From Puniceicoccales bacterium (lineage in GTDB: Bacteria; Verrucomicrobiota; Verrucomicrobiia; Opitutales; JAIRKQ01): a DNA stretch of 14,458 nucleotides. Location of the stretch: assembly GCA_031288455.1 (NCBI GenBank), contig JAITRI010000005.1, forward strand, positions 1 through 14,458, read 5' to 3'. Below are positions 6,448 through 14,062 of this stretch, one piece after another (the first letter of the stretch is position 1; every line of letters starts with the position of its first letter). A program made the position numbers and the translations under genes. The notes under the pieces are model-generated. The model did no database searches. It saw only the letters and a list, made by a program, of their open reading frames with translations, and had not been told where the DNA came from.

Positions 6448-7848
6448 TCAAAGGTTCGCAATCTCTTCGACGATGGCATCGATCAAAGCTCTAACGTGGG
6501 CGAGTTTTCTGTCGGCATTCGCAGTCATTATTGAAAAAACATATCGCTTTCCCGTGCGGGACGTGATGCACCCGCACATTGTCGCAACTCCCGCCAACAT
6601 TCCAGTCTTCGCGCGCAAACGATCACTGAACTGCGTGAGACGATTGGCCATTTTCCCGCCATCGCCTGGCCTGCTGAGAAATTTCAAAATGTCGCTTCTT
6701 TTCGCCAATGCCATCAGCGCACACGTCTCCCATTTCGGCTGCACACGATTGTACATCGACATTCCGGAACCGTCGGAGAGTTGCAGCTGCGAAATGTCGA
6801 CTCCAAGCTTTGAGTAAAAATCATAAAACATTGCGACGCCGTCCTTCGTTGATCCGCCACTGCTCTTGCCCCTGAAGCGTAGCCCGGCAACTTTGAAAAT
6901 CGTTTCGGCGACAAAATTATTGCTTTCGTGCAGCAGCGGCACAAATGTTTGCCTGAGCGTGTGGGAGACGGTGGCAACTTTCCGAGCACCCTTTGGAGTG
7001 CGCGCCAGAGAAAAAATTCCGCCGCAATCAATATTTTCCTCTCCGAGCACACGGGCGAAGTTTTTGGTAAAATTGCGCATTGGGCTCGCCACGGGAATAT
7101 TCAGCGTCAGCCCATCCGAAATTACTCCGTGCAGCGTGAAAACAGCGGCAGTTTCACCATTTTCCATTGAAACGCCGACCCAATTTTCATCGCCCGCAGT
7201 CACGCGATTCACAAGCGAATGTTTGTAGGGATTCGGCTGCTCAACGTTGACGATTGTGCCGCTCTGTGCCCGTGAAAATTTGACGGAGGCCCTGTTGCCA
7301 TTTAGGGTGTATGGGCTCATCATCGGCTGCGACGGCAGCAGGTCATCACTCCCCCACCCCGCCGGATACGGAATTTTATCCGCAATGCCGTCATCAATGA
7401 ACATTCCGCAAATCTTCGATGTGTCGCAATTCCTCTTCAGCTGCCTCACCAGAATGCGCAGGTCTGCCGTCGTCAGCAGCGGATCAGCTCCCAGCTTCAG
7501 GTATAAATTTCTTCCGTGCTCAAAAATGCTCGTTTCAAATTCATAGTCGCTTCCGAGCGTGTCGATGGCAGCCGCCAGGGAGAAAACTTTCAAAATTGAC
7601 GCCGGCGGCATCAATTTTTCATCATTTCTGCGGTATGCCACTTCTCCCGAATCCAAATCCACCACCGAAATGGCAACGGTCGACCTGACGTCCAATCCAG
7701 ATTTCGCGATGATGTCGTCGATGGCAGCGGTGACTGTTCCGGTGGAAGCGACGGCGTCGGCGCACTGGACAATGGCCACGAGAACCAAAAACAATAGTTG
7801 CCGTGCACTGTGGAAATTTCTCCGCCAATGGGATGGGAAAGCGCTCAT
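6448..7848 (-). CDS. dacB: D-alanyl-D-alanine carboxypeptidase/endopeptidase, PBP4 type (peptidase S13)
   Basis: DacB enzymes trim or cleave peptide cross-links of peptidoglycan in the periplasm. The 466-residue protein starts with a signal peptide: basic HWRRNFHSAR, hydrophobic LLFLVLVAIV, likely cleavage after AVA near residue 35. The three active-site motifs of penicillin-binding serine enzymes are present: S84-I-L-K87, S309-N-N and K414-T-G, plus SDGSGMS at 358-364, typical of this family. ATG 7848 lies 10 bp after the stop of the M24 peptidase gene, so the two are probably co-transcribed. Confidence 0.93.
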   Translation of the reverse strand: MSAFPSHWRRNFHSARQLLFLVLVAIVQCADAVASTGTVTAAIDDIIAKSGLDVRSTVAISVVDLDSGEVAYRRNDEKLMPPASILKVFSLAAAIDTLGSDYEFETSIFEHGRNLYLKLGADPLLTTADLRILVRQLKRNCDTSKICGMFIDDGIADKIPYPAGWGSDDLLPSQPMMSPYTLNGNRASVKFSRAQSGTIVNVEQPNPYKHSLVNRVTAGDENWVGVSMENGETAAVFTLHGVISDGLTLNIPVASPMRNFTKNFARVLGEENIDCGGIFSLARTPKGARKVATVSHTLRQTFVPLLHESNNFVAETIFKVAGLRFRGKSSGGSTKDGVAMFYDFYSKLGVDISQLQLSDGSGMSMYNRVQPKWETCALMALAKRSDILKFLSRPGDGGKMANRLTQFSDRLRAKTGMLAGVATMCGCITSRTGKRYVFSIMTANADRKLAHVRALIDAIVEEIANL

Positions 7849-7858
7849 TTTTTACCAT

Positions 7859-8977
7859 TCAATCGATTATCCAACGCCGTGGAACCTGCGTGAGAACTTC
7901 CGAGGATTTGTCACCGATTAAAATGTCATCCTCTATGCGCACGCCTCCGATTTCGCGGTAATAGAGCCCGGGCTCTATGGTCGTCACCATCCCGGTGCGC
8001 AAGATATCCGAACAGTCACCAATGCGCGGCGGCTCATGAATGTCGAGGCCGAACCCGTGCCCGAGCCCGTGGAACATCCCACGCGGCGGGTCCGAAACTT
8101 TGCTGGACTCATATCCTTTGCTAGCAAAATAGGCGAACACCTTCTCCGTGATATCTCCGGCGCAGATGCCGTCGCGGGCACAGCCGATTGCCATGTCATG
8201 CGCCTCCTCCACGGCACTGTGCAGCTGCAGCTGCGCGTCCGACGGGCGTCCTCTGATGAACGTCCTGGAAACATCGGCGCAGTAGCCGGACTCACGCAGG
8301 CGCGGGAAAAAATCCACAACTATGAATTCATTGGCCATGAGCGGGCCGTGTCCAATGGCATGCGGATCGCAGGCATCGATACCGCACGCAACGATGGTAT
8401 TTTCGGCGATGGCGCCCATGCGGTAGCATGAATTTTCCATCCTGTCGCGCAGCGATTCGGAGGTGAGTGCTTCGCCGCCGAGAACCAGCTGCCTCTTTCC
8501 ATTGATCTGCGCAGCTGATAAAATTTCATTCACCTCTGAAAATACGCATTGCACGATGCGAGCGGCACGCCTTATTTCCGCGATCTCATCGGCGGACTTC
8601 ACGGCACGCTGCGGCAGAGTGGAAAAATCTGCAACCGATAGCGCAAATCCGGCACTGCGCAATTCATCGGCGTAATAAACGGGAAAATTTCGCTTCACGG
8701 AAAATTTTCTCAGGCCAAGTTTTTTTAGAAATCCTATCAAAACATCGGCATCGCCGGCATTTTTCGACACCACCGTCTGTTTTACGGCATCGAAGCTGAC
8801 GAAATCGTTCAATTTCGACGAAGTTTTCAGGCGATTAATTTCCAATGCGCCGACCAACGCCGTCGTTTTCCCGCGCTGCAGAACAACGGCGATATCATCG
8901 GGAATATGCGCACCGACGAGATACCTGAGGTCGGAATCCTTTTCGGTACTGGAAAATATCAGCAGTGCATCGTCCAT
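7859..8977 (-). CDS. M24 family metallopeptidase, Xaa-Pro aminopeptidase-like
   Basis: This is a cytoplasmic metallopeptidase of the pita-bread fold. An N-terminal creatinase-like domain is followed by the catalytic domain with all five metal ligands. Numbered from the longest frame (TTG 9016) these are D235 in VVDFFPR, D248 in CADVSRTF, H320 in GLGHGFG, E348 in TIEPGLYY and E362 in VRIEDD; the acid-base H223 lies in GHGP. I use ATG 8977 (residue 14 of that frame), giving 372 residues, because the 13 residues before it do not resemble the family and the TTG has no ribosome site. Xaa-Pro specificity is inferred from the family; other M24 dipeptidases look similar. It precedes dacB. Confidence 0.88.
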   Translation of the reverse strand: MDDALLIFSSTEKDSDLRYLVGAHIPDDIAVVLQRGKTTALVGALEINRLKTSSKLNDFVSFDAVKQTVVSKNAGDADVLIGFLKKLGLRKFSVKRNFPVYYADELRSAGFALSVADFSTLPQRAVKSADEIAEIRRAARIVQCVFSEVNEILSAAQINGKRQLVLGGEALTSESLRDRMENSCYRMGAIAENTIVACGIDACDPHAIGHGPLMANEFIVVDFFPRLRESGYCADVSRTFIRGRPSDAQLQLHSAVEEAHDMAIGCARDGICAGDITEKVFAYFASKGYESSKVSDPPRGMFHGLGHGFGLDIHEPPRIGDCSDILRTGMVTTIEPGLYYREIGGVRIEDDILIGDKSSEVLTQVPRRWIID

Positions 8978-9045
8978 GCTGGCGGAGCACACTACCCGCC
9001 ACAAACGATTTCGCAACGAGAAATTTTCACCGCTTCAGCGAATAC

Positions 9046-9119
<74 letters not shown>

Positions 9120-9131
9120 CAATTGGCCAGC

Positions 9132-9159
9132 AATCTGGAACATTTGCATCCACGGTCAA
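9132..9159 (-). promoter_or_regulatory. Possible tRNA-Gly promoter
   Basis: On the minus strand TTGACC (9159-9154) and CAGATT (9137-9132) are 16 bp apart, and the tRNA begins 12 bases further on. The -10 match is weak. Confidence 0.3.
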
Positions 9160-9215
9160 GATTTTTGTTAAAAAACATCACCCGATTGAATGCGCAAATG
9201 CGCGAACATTTCCAG

Positions 9216-10877
9216 TCATCGAAACAGCAGCAACTGCCGCGCGTCCTCGAAAATTATGTCACCGGCCTTCAGCAGCCGCGCCACGCTTTCGGCAAAAGTT
9301 TCCGCGTGCATAAAATCACCGAATATTTCGCGTCCGCGAAAAAATTTTCCTGCGGAACAAAAGTTTTTGTTTATTAGAAAATCAAAGGCGGGGATGCGGC
9401 CACGGGAGCCCATTTGGCAACATTCATCGCAGCCGTGTATGCGCGGGACTTTCCGCACGGCGGAGAAACATTTGGGCAATATCGACCTTTCCGAATCGGA
9501 TAATTCGCGCACAGTGGCGCATGATTTGCACGGCCGCCTGGCGAGTTTTTGTGAAATTGCACCGCGCAAGCAGCTTTTTATCAGGTGTTCAGAAATGCCG
9601 AAATCCACAAGGCGAGTTATGGCACCCGTCGAGTCCCCGCAGTGCACCGTGCTGAAAACGAGATGTCCCGTCAACGCCGCCCGTATGGCGAGTTCCGCCG
9701 TTTCGCTGTCCCTTATTTCTCCGACCATTATCACATTTGGCGACTGGCGCAGCACAGAGCGCAATGTGGACGCGAATGACAGGCCTATTGCGTCGTCCAC
9801 CGGCACCTGATTTATTCCGTCGAGGCGATATTCTATGGGATCCTCGATCGTTAGGACTTTTCTCCGCGGCGATGAAATTTTCTTGAGAATTGTGTAGAGC
9901 GTTGTGGTTTTCCCGCAGCCGGTCGGACCGCACAGCAGGATTAATCCATTTTGCGCGTCGATCATCGGCAGCAGCAACTGCAACTGTTCATCGGCCATGC
10001 CGATGCTACTTAAATCGAAATCGTTGTCCGCCTGGTCAAAAATGCGCATGGCGACGTTTTCGCCGTGAATGGTCGGCAAAATCGAAATGCGCAGATCATA
10101 GTTTTTGTTTAAAATTTTCATGCGCACGCGCCTGTCCTGCGGCAGACGCACCTCATCAATCCTTGCATTTGCGTCAATTTTTATCTTCGCAATCGCCGCC
10201 TGCGCCGAAATTTTATCCATCACACTAGTGGTGCGCAATCTCCCATCAACTCTTATGCGCACGCGCATTCCACCGGACGAGTTTTCCAGGTGAATGTCGG
10301 ATGCCCTTTGCCTAACCGCATCGCGCAGCAAATTTTCAAAAAATTTATCCAGCGGTTGACTTTCGCTAGCGTCGGCACCGCCGCACGGCGAATATTCTCC
10401 GCCATTGGAAACGGCACTCTTTTCGCTCGCACAATCGCCATGCGCTTCCCAAAATTGGCGGATCTGCCCGAACGATGCCAATTGAAATGACACGCCGCAT
10501 GGAAATCTCTCCGAAAGATCATCCATAAGCCTGACATTAAATGGGTCCGCAATGGCAAGCAGAAGTTCACTATTTTCGAAGGAAATGGGAGCGATGCGGT
10601 TGTGTTCCGCGAACCTTCCGCCGATAAAATTCATCGCCTTCTCATTCTTTGGAATGGCGTCGCCTCTGAAAATTTCCATGCCAATGGCGTCGCGAATTTT
10701 CCCGCAGCAGCGCCCACTTCGCAAAGTTTTCAGCAGGCGTTCGTTCGCCGCGTCCGCGTCCAACATTGCCAGTTCTTTCGCCAATTTATTTCCGGTAATC
10801 TTCGCGGACAGCAGGCAGCGGATAATGTCGGAATTCACCTGCTCCAGGGCGCACTTTTGCCACGATGCCACCGGCAT
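9216..10877 (-). CDS. Type II secretion / type IV pilus assembly ATPase (GspE/PilB family)
   Basis: This hexameric cytoplasmic ATPase powers pseudopilus or pilus assembly at the inner membrane. At 553 residues it has an N-terminal GspE domain (about 1-145), a linker, an N-terminal catalytic half with DIHLEN at 194-199, Walker A GPTGCGKT at 317-324, Walker B with E387 in VIMVGEIRD (382-390), and the His box HLVFSTVH at 405-412. C450/C453 and C483/C486 form the zinc-binding CxxC pair typical of GspE and PilB. No gspD, gspF or pilin gene is in the window, so the gene is an orphan here and GspE versus PilB cannot be settled. ATG 10877 lacks a clear ribosome site; GTG two codons later is an alternative. 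Confidence 0.9.
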   Translation of the reverse strand: MPVASWQKCALEQVNSDIIRCLLSAKITGNKLAKELAMLDADAANERLLKTLRSGRCCGKIRDAIGMEIFRGDAIPKNEKAMNFIGGRFAEHNRIAPISFENSELLLAIADPFNVRLMDDLSERFPCGVSFQLASFGQIRQFWEAHGDCASEKSAVSNGGEYSPCGGADASESQPLDKFFENLLRDAVRQRASDIHLENSSGGMRVRIRVDGRLRTTSVMDKISAQAAIAKIKIDANARIDEVRLPQDRRVRMKILNKNYDLRISILPTIHGENVAMRIFDQADNDFDLSSIGMADEQLQLLLPMIDAQNGLILLCGPTGCGKTTTLYTILKKISSPRRKVLTIEDPIEYRLDGINQVPVDDAIGLSFASTLRSVLRQSPNVIMVGEIRDSETAELAIRAALTGHLVFSTVHCGDSTGAITRLVDFGISEHLIKSCLRGAISQKLARRPCKSCATVRELSDSERSILPKCFSAVRKVPRIHGCDECCQMGSRGRIPAFDFLINKNFCSAGKFFRGREIFGDFMHAETFAESVARLLKAGDIIFEDARQLLLFR

Positions 10878-10996
10878 ATTATTGTCTTTGTGTAAAAATT
10901 CGCAAAAAGATTTTTGTGGATTTTTTAAAAAATTATTGACCGGTGTATCGCATTATTTACTCCTAGGCGGATGAAAAGTGACACGGAGCCAAGTTT
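10878..10996. promoter_or_regulatory. Divergent gspE-tig intergenic region
   Basis: This 119-bp AT-rich gap must hold both promoters. It contains a perfect 14-bp palindrome ATTTTTTAAAAAAT (10920-10933) followed at once by TTGACC (10936-10941) on the plus strand, for which I find no good -10. On the minus strand TTGCGA, 16 bp and AATAAT lead directly into the gspE ATG. tig has GGAG (10985-10988) 8 nt before its GTG. Confidence 0.45.
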
Positions 10997-12583
10997 GTGA
11001 AAGAGAAAATTGTAAATGTTGGCGATACGCGCGTGAACTTTGTGTGCACGTTCACGGCAGCGGAAGTTGATGCCGAAAGAGAATCGATCATCGGGAAGTT
11101 TTGCGCCGAGGCCAATGTGCCCGGATTCAGAAGAGGAAAAGTTCCAAAGAATATCGCGCTGATGAAATTTTCGGATGCCATAGAAAAGCAGCTGGAGGCA
11201 TCCATCGCAAACAAAACAATCGAAGCATTTCACTCGAAGCAGTCCAACTTTGCATATGCCAGCGTCATCAATGTCGAACATGGACGCGACAGCGACGCTA
11301 ACGTTTGCACGCTATCGCTGGATGTCATTCCGAAATTTACGCTTCCCGACTACCTGAACATTCCCGTGACGCAAATCGATGACAGCATCAGCGAGCGCGA
11401 CATTGACGATGAAGTGCGCCGATTCCTGAAGCAATACGCCAGATATTCCACGGTGGACCGTGCTGCGGAAATGGGAGATTTTGTTAAGCTAAACTACAGT
11501 GGAAAATTCGCAGATGGCAGCAGTGTCGCCGATGGCGGCACAATTCCGGCGATCTACGGCACACAGACGAACACATGGGAGGAGGCGGGAGACCACAATT
11601 CCAATCAGGTGCGCGCCATAGTGGACGGAATTCTTGGTGCCAAACCGGGCGACAGGAAAGTTGTTTCGGAAAAATTTGATAAAAATTTCCCAGTTGCACA
11701 ATTGGCCGGGAAAATCGTCAACTACGAGCTGGAGATTTTCGAAGTGCGCGAGTGCATTCTCCCCACGCTAAGTGACGACATGCTGGGCGCATTCTCCGTA
11801 AAATCGGAAGCTGAGCTGCGGGAAAAAATGCGCACTTCTCTGGCAGCCACAAAGAAAGAACGCGCGCAATCGAGCCGACTGGATGAATTTGTATCAAAAC
11901 TCTGCAGCATGTGCGACGTGAAAATTCCCGAAAGTTTGCTGCTGGAGGAGGCAACGAAACTGACGAATAATCTCGCCAGTCATCGGATGAGCCGTGGCGC
12001 CAGTGTCAGCGAAATGCGCAATCATCCCAAGCAAATTTTCGATGGTCTTATGCCAATAGCCGAGCAGCACGTGAAAATCGGAGTGATTCTGGACGAAATT
12101 GCAAAGATCGAAAAAATAGAAATATCGACGCAGGAGATCGAAAATATCATGTGGCAGGAAATTTCCATGCAGCGGACCGATGCGAACAAATACATAGGGG
12201 AACTGAAGAGGGATAGTTCCAAAGTTATGGAACTGCGCAGGCGCACGCTGCGCAGCAAAACGCTCAACCATCTGATGTCAGAAATTAGTAAAAATCCGAA
12301 AAACAAAAGCGCATCGGAAACAGTGGACATCGGCGCAAAACGCGCAAATTCGCCAGTCGCCGAAACGCAACCCAGTCGAAAAACAACGGCAAAGGCAGCG
12401 GAGCGGAAAAAAAGTCCTTCCAAAAAAACACCGGACGCCGCCAAGGGGAAGTCCGCGGCGCACACATCATCCGCCGCAAAAGGAGCAGCGAAAGAACGTG
12501 GGGCGAGCGCGGCACCCAAGCGGCGCACTGCTCCCGGCACAGCAAAACCAAAACCTTCGCCAAAAACAAAAAAGAAAGGGTGA
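10997..12583 (+). CDS. tig: Trigger factor with a lysine/alanine-rich C-terminal tail
   Basis: Trigger factor binds the ribosome at the exit tunnel and shields nascent chains. Residues 1-115 form the ribosome-binding domain with the signature GFRRGKVP at 43-50. Residues ~150-250 are the FKBP-like prolyl isomerase domain (GDFVKLNYSGKFADG), in which the usual active-site region is poorly conserved. Residues ~255-430 are the helical chaperone domain. Unusually, residues ~431-528 add a polar tail very rich in K, A, P, S and T (for example KKSPSKKTPDAAKGK, ending SPKTKKKG). Family members are usually about 430-450 residues. The start is GTG with GGAG 8 nt upstream. No clpP or clpX follows. Confidence 0.93.
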   Translation: MKEKIVNVGDTRVNFVCTFTAAEVDAERESIIGKFCAEANVPGFRRGKVPKNIALMKFSDAIEKQLEASIANKTIEAFHSKQSNFAYASVINVEHGRDSDANVCTLSLDVIPKFTLPDYLNIPVTQIDDSISERDIDDEVRRFLKQYARYSTVDRAAEMGDFVKLNYSGKFADGSSVADGGTIPAIYGTQTNTWEEAGDHNSNQVRAIVDGILGAKPGDRKVVSEKFDKNFPVAQLAGKIVNYELEIFEVRECILPTLSDDMLGAFSVKSEAELREKMRTSLAATKKERAQSSRLDEFVSKLCSMCDVKIPESLLLEEATKLTNNLASHRMSRGASVSEMRNHPKQIFDGLMPIAEQHVKIGVILDEIAKIEKIEISTQEIENIMWQEISMQRTDANKYIGELKRDSSKVMELRRRTLRSKTLNHLMSEISKNPKNKSASETVDIGAKRANSPVAETQPSRKTTAKAAERKKSPSKKTPDAAKGKSAAHTSSAAKGAAKERGASAAPKRRTAPGTAKPKPSPKTKKKG

Positions 12584-13109
12584 TGCCATCGCGCGATTGC
12601 TGCGCCGTGGCGCCTCCAGCGGCCGCATGTCGGCCCACTCATGCCAAATGAATTTATGGAAAAGGGATGTACGCGCCGGTGCCGTTGACTTTACTTTAGA
12701 AAAGTGCGGCAACGGAAACTTCAGAAGTGCCCCTGAGATGCGACTCCCAACGTGGCCGCGAACATGCACTTCCAAAGGGCCCATTTTGTTCAAACTTCCG
12801 CAGAGACGTTCCGTTCAAATTCTCGCCGCTGCGACGCGCTACTAATGCTTCAGGCGGGCGGGGGCATAGCCCCCTGCGCCCACCGCATCCGCGAAGCGGA
12901 TGCGGACCGCTTCGCGCGCGGAATAGCGAAAATCATAGAAAACCAGCAGGTTTTCTTTCACATGCACCGCTAATCAATCAAAAAATTTTCAATTGGGTTA
13001 AATTCAGTGGAACTTTCCATCGACTTTTCTGCGACAAAGAAATCAATTATCTTCGAAATTTTTCCCTTGGGCATCACAGGCAATCTCTTTATTTAAGCGG
13101 TACAGAGCT
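12584..13109. other. Long intergenic region after tig
   Basis: No gene is supported over these 526 bp. A frame overlapping tig continues to about 12845 but looks like a shadow. Just after the tig stop are short GC-rich pairings (near 12588-12603 and 12610-12621) without a T-tract. The notable content is the hairpin pair at 12860-12905. The last 140 bp are AT-rich and featureless. Confidence 0.5.
12860..12905. repeat. Double GC-rich hairpin, REP-like
   Basis: The first hairpin is GGGGGC-ATA-GCCCCC (12860-12874). The second is CCGCATCCGC-GAA-GCGGATGCGG (12883-12905), a perfect 10-bp stem with a 3-base loop. The second shares its core with the hairpin at 2046-2066, suggesting a dispersed palindromic element. 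It may also terminate tig transcription, though no T-run follows. Confidence 0.6.
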
Positions 13110-13154
13110 TGGGTGCAGGGGTTGGATTCGAACCAACGACCTTCAGGTTATGAG
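13110..13154 (-). mobile_element. 3' half of a CAT-anticodon tRNA (tRNA-Met type), probable attachment site
   Basis: Read on the minus strand, 13154-13110 matches a tRNA from the anticodon loop onward: loop CTCATAA, 3' anticodon-stem strand CCTGA, AGGTC, a perfect T arm GTTGG-TTCGAAT-CCAAC, acceptor strand CCCTGCA, one base, then CCA. The 5' half is missing: the bases before the loop (CCCGA) do not pair with CCTGA, and no TGCAGGG is found in the ~80 bp beyond. Such 3' halves are typically left when an integrase inserts an element into a tRNA gene. The orientation places the element on the right side (13155 onward) and the original chromosome, including tig, on the left. Elongator, initiator or Ile2 identity cannot be decided from this half. 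Confidence 0.7.
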
Positions 13155-13292
13155 TCGGGGTTTGGCTTCTTTGTGTTTGTTTCAGAATGTTTCACGATGG
13201 TTCAATGAGAGCAGCATTTAGCAGGGATTGCAAGGCTTTTTTGGAAAATGAAACACCGTGAAATCATGGGCTACTTCTTGAGATAAAAAACA

Positions 13293-13321
13293 ACACATCC
13301 ACCAACACACTTTGGATGTGT
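13293..13321. repeat. Inverted repeat, 9-bp arms
   Basis: ACACATCCA (13293-13301) and TGGATGTGT (13313-13321) are perfect complements around an 11-base loop. It could be a hairpin or a protein-binding site near the element end. Confidence 0.5.
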
Positions 13322-13398
13322 GCGGTGGAAATTTCGACATTTTTCCTATGTGGAGGTTTGCAAGAGAGCAATGGAAAATTCTGTAAAATATGAAAATC

Positions 13399-13490
13399 AG
13401 TGGCAAGTGTGGCAAAACACCCGGGATTCCGCTAAAATGGCGGCATACGCGCTGCCACTTGTGGAAAAATTGGCTGCCACTTTGCCACTT
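13399..13490. repeat. Cluster of AGTGGCAA/TGCCACTT short repeats
   Basis: TGCCACTT occurs at 13453-13460, 13475-13482 and 13483-13490, the last two adjacent. Inverted copies are AGTGGCAA at 13399-13406 and the variant GTGTGGCAA at 13406-13414. Five copies in 92 bp near a tRNA attachment site resemble arm-type recombinase or iteron-like sites; this role is inferred. Confidence 0.55.
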
Positions 13491-13549
13491 GCGCGGAGGT
13501 TTGCCGCGAGGTTGGCGCTTCAGGTTCTCCCCTGTAACCATGATGACTT

Positions 13550-13738
13550 CTAACGTTTCTCCCGAATTTCAACGAATATGCTAGCGTACCCAATCATATT
13601 GCAAATCCAGAAAACACAGCAGAGTTTTTCATTTTCCGCCGCGTTTTCAAATTTTCTCAGTTTTCTCAGCTGTCCATCTATTTTTTTCAATTTTTGTGAC
13701 TGCTTCCCACCCTCATCGCTTTTGGTAAAATTTTCCAT
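13550..13738 (-). CDS. Possible small protein, 62 aa
   Basis: The frame starts at ATG 13738 and ends at TAG 13550. It encodes a charged N-terminal half rich in K, E and Q (KLKKIDGQLRKLRKF) and a short hydrophobic, cysteine-containing stretch (LCCVFWICNMIGYASIFV), which would suit a small membrane-anchored protein. There is no clear ribosome site or promoter, and the local AT richness makes chance frames common. It lies upstream of and divergent from the antitoxin gene. I do not recognise it. Confidence 0.25.
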   Translation of the reverse strand: MENFTKSDEGGKQSQKLKKIDGQLRKLRKFENAAENEKLCCVFWICNMIGYASIFVEIREKR

Positions 13739-13772
13739 TTTTCGGAAATTTTTTATCGTTTGCTGATTGCAA

Positions 13773-13801
13773 TTGCATTGACAGCTGGGAAATGTTATAA
13801 T
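13773..13801 (+). promoter_or_regulatory. Promoter of the antitoxin-toxin operon with overlapping palindrome
   Basis: TTGCAT (13773-13778), a 17-bp spacer and TATAAT (13796-13801), preceded by TG at 13793-13794 (extended -10). The palindrome TGCAATTGCA (13768-13777) overlaps the -35 and is a natural candidate operator for autoregulation by the antitoxin. The start codon GTG (13815) lies 14 bases from the end of the -10. Confidence 0.65.
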
Positions 13802-13814
13802 ACTCACACCAACT

Positions 13815-14039
13815 GTGAAGACTAAGGTAAGAAGAATTGGATCCTCCCTGGGAGTGTGTCTGCCGAAGAAGGTCATAGAATATCTGCAGGTGGAGGAAGG
13901 CAGGGAGCTGCAGATCATTCGATCGGTTAATGGCATTGAACTCTCTAAAATGTCAGAGGAAACATCGCAAGTATTGGAACTTTGCAAGAAAATATATAGG
14001 GAAAATGAGGAGTGGTTCCTGATGATGGCAAATCTCTGA
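13815..14039 (+). CDS. AbrB/MazE-like (SpoVT-AbrB fold) antitoxin
   Basis: This 74-residue protein has an N-terminal swapped-hairpin DNA-binding domain (residues ~1-46) with the typical VRRIGSSLGVCLPKKVIEYL, in which family members usually read RxIGNSLGVxLPKxV. The C-terminal ~28 residues (LELCKKIYRENEEWF...) are helical and would bind and neutralise the toxin. The start is GTG; no ATG lies in frame upstream and no Shine-Dalgarno is visible. The antitoxin stop is followed 23 bp later by the Doc-type toxin start, the usual gene order. Autorepression through the palindrome upstream is likely by family precedent. Confidence 0.85.
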   Translation: MKTKVRRIGSSLGVCLPKKVIEYLQVEEGRELQIIRSVNGIELSKMSEETSQVLELCKKIYRENEEWFLMMANL

Positions 14040-14062
14040 GAGAGTACACCACTAGGACTTGC

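Larger units (their letters stand above)
13155..13549. other. Non-coding segment next to the tRNA fragment
   Basis: I see no supported gene. A 107-codon minus frame (13541-13218) is probably spurious because its sequence reflects the short repeats it crosses. The segment holds an inverted repeat (13293-13321) and a cluster of GTGGCAA-type repeats (13399-13490). Confidence 0.45.

Noticed and set aside
12498..12845. Plus-strand frame continuing past the end of tig
   Set aside because: It starts inside tig in another frame within the lysine/alanine-rich tail, lacks a ribosome site, and reads unlike a protein.
12727..13221. Plus-strand 164-codon frame containing GWIRTNDLQVMS
   Set aside because: That peptide is the familiar artefact of translating the antisense of a tRNA 3' half.
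13778..13801. TTGACA (13778-13783) as -35 for the antitoxin promoter
   Set aside because: Only 12 bp separate it from TATAAT; TTGCAT at 13773 gives the proper 17-bp spacing.
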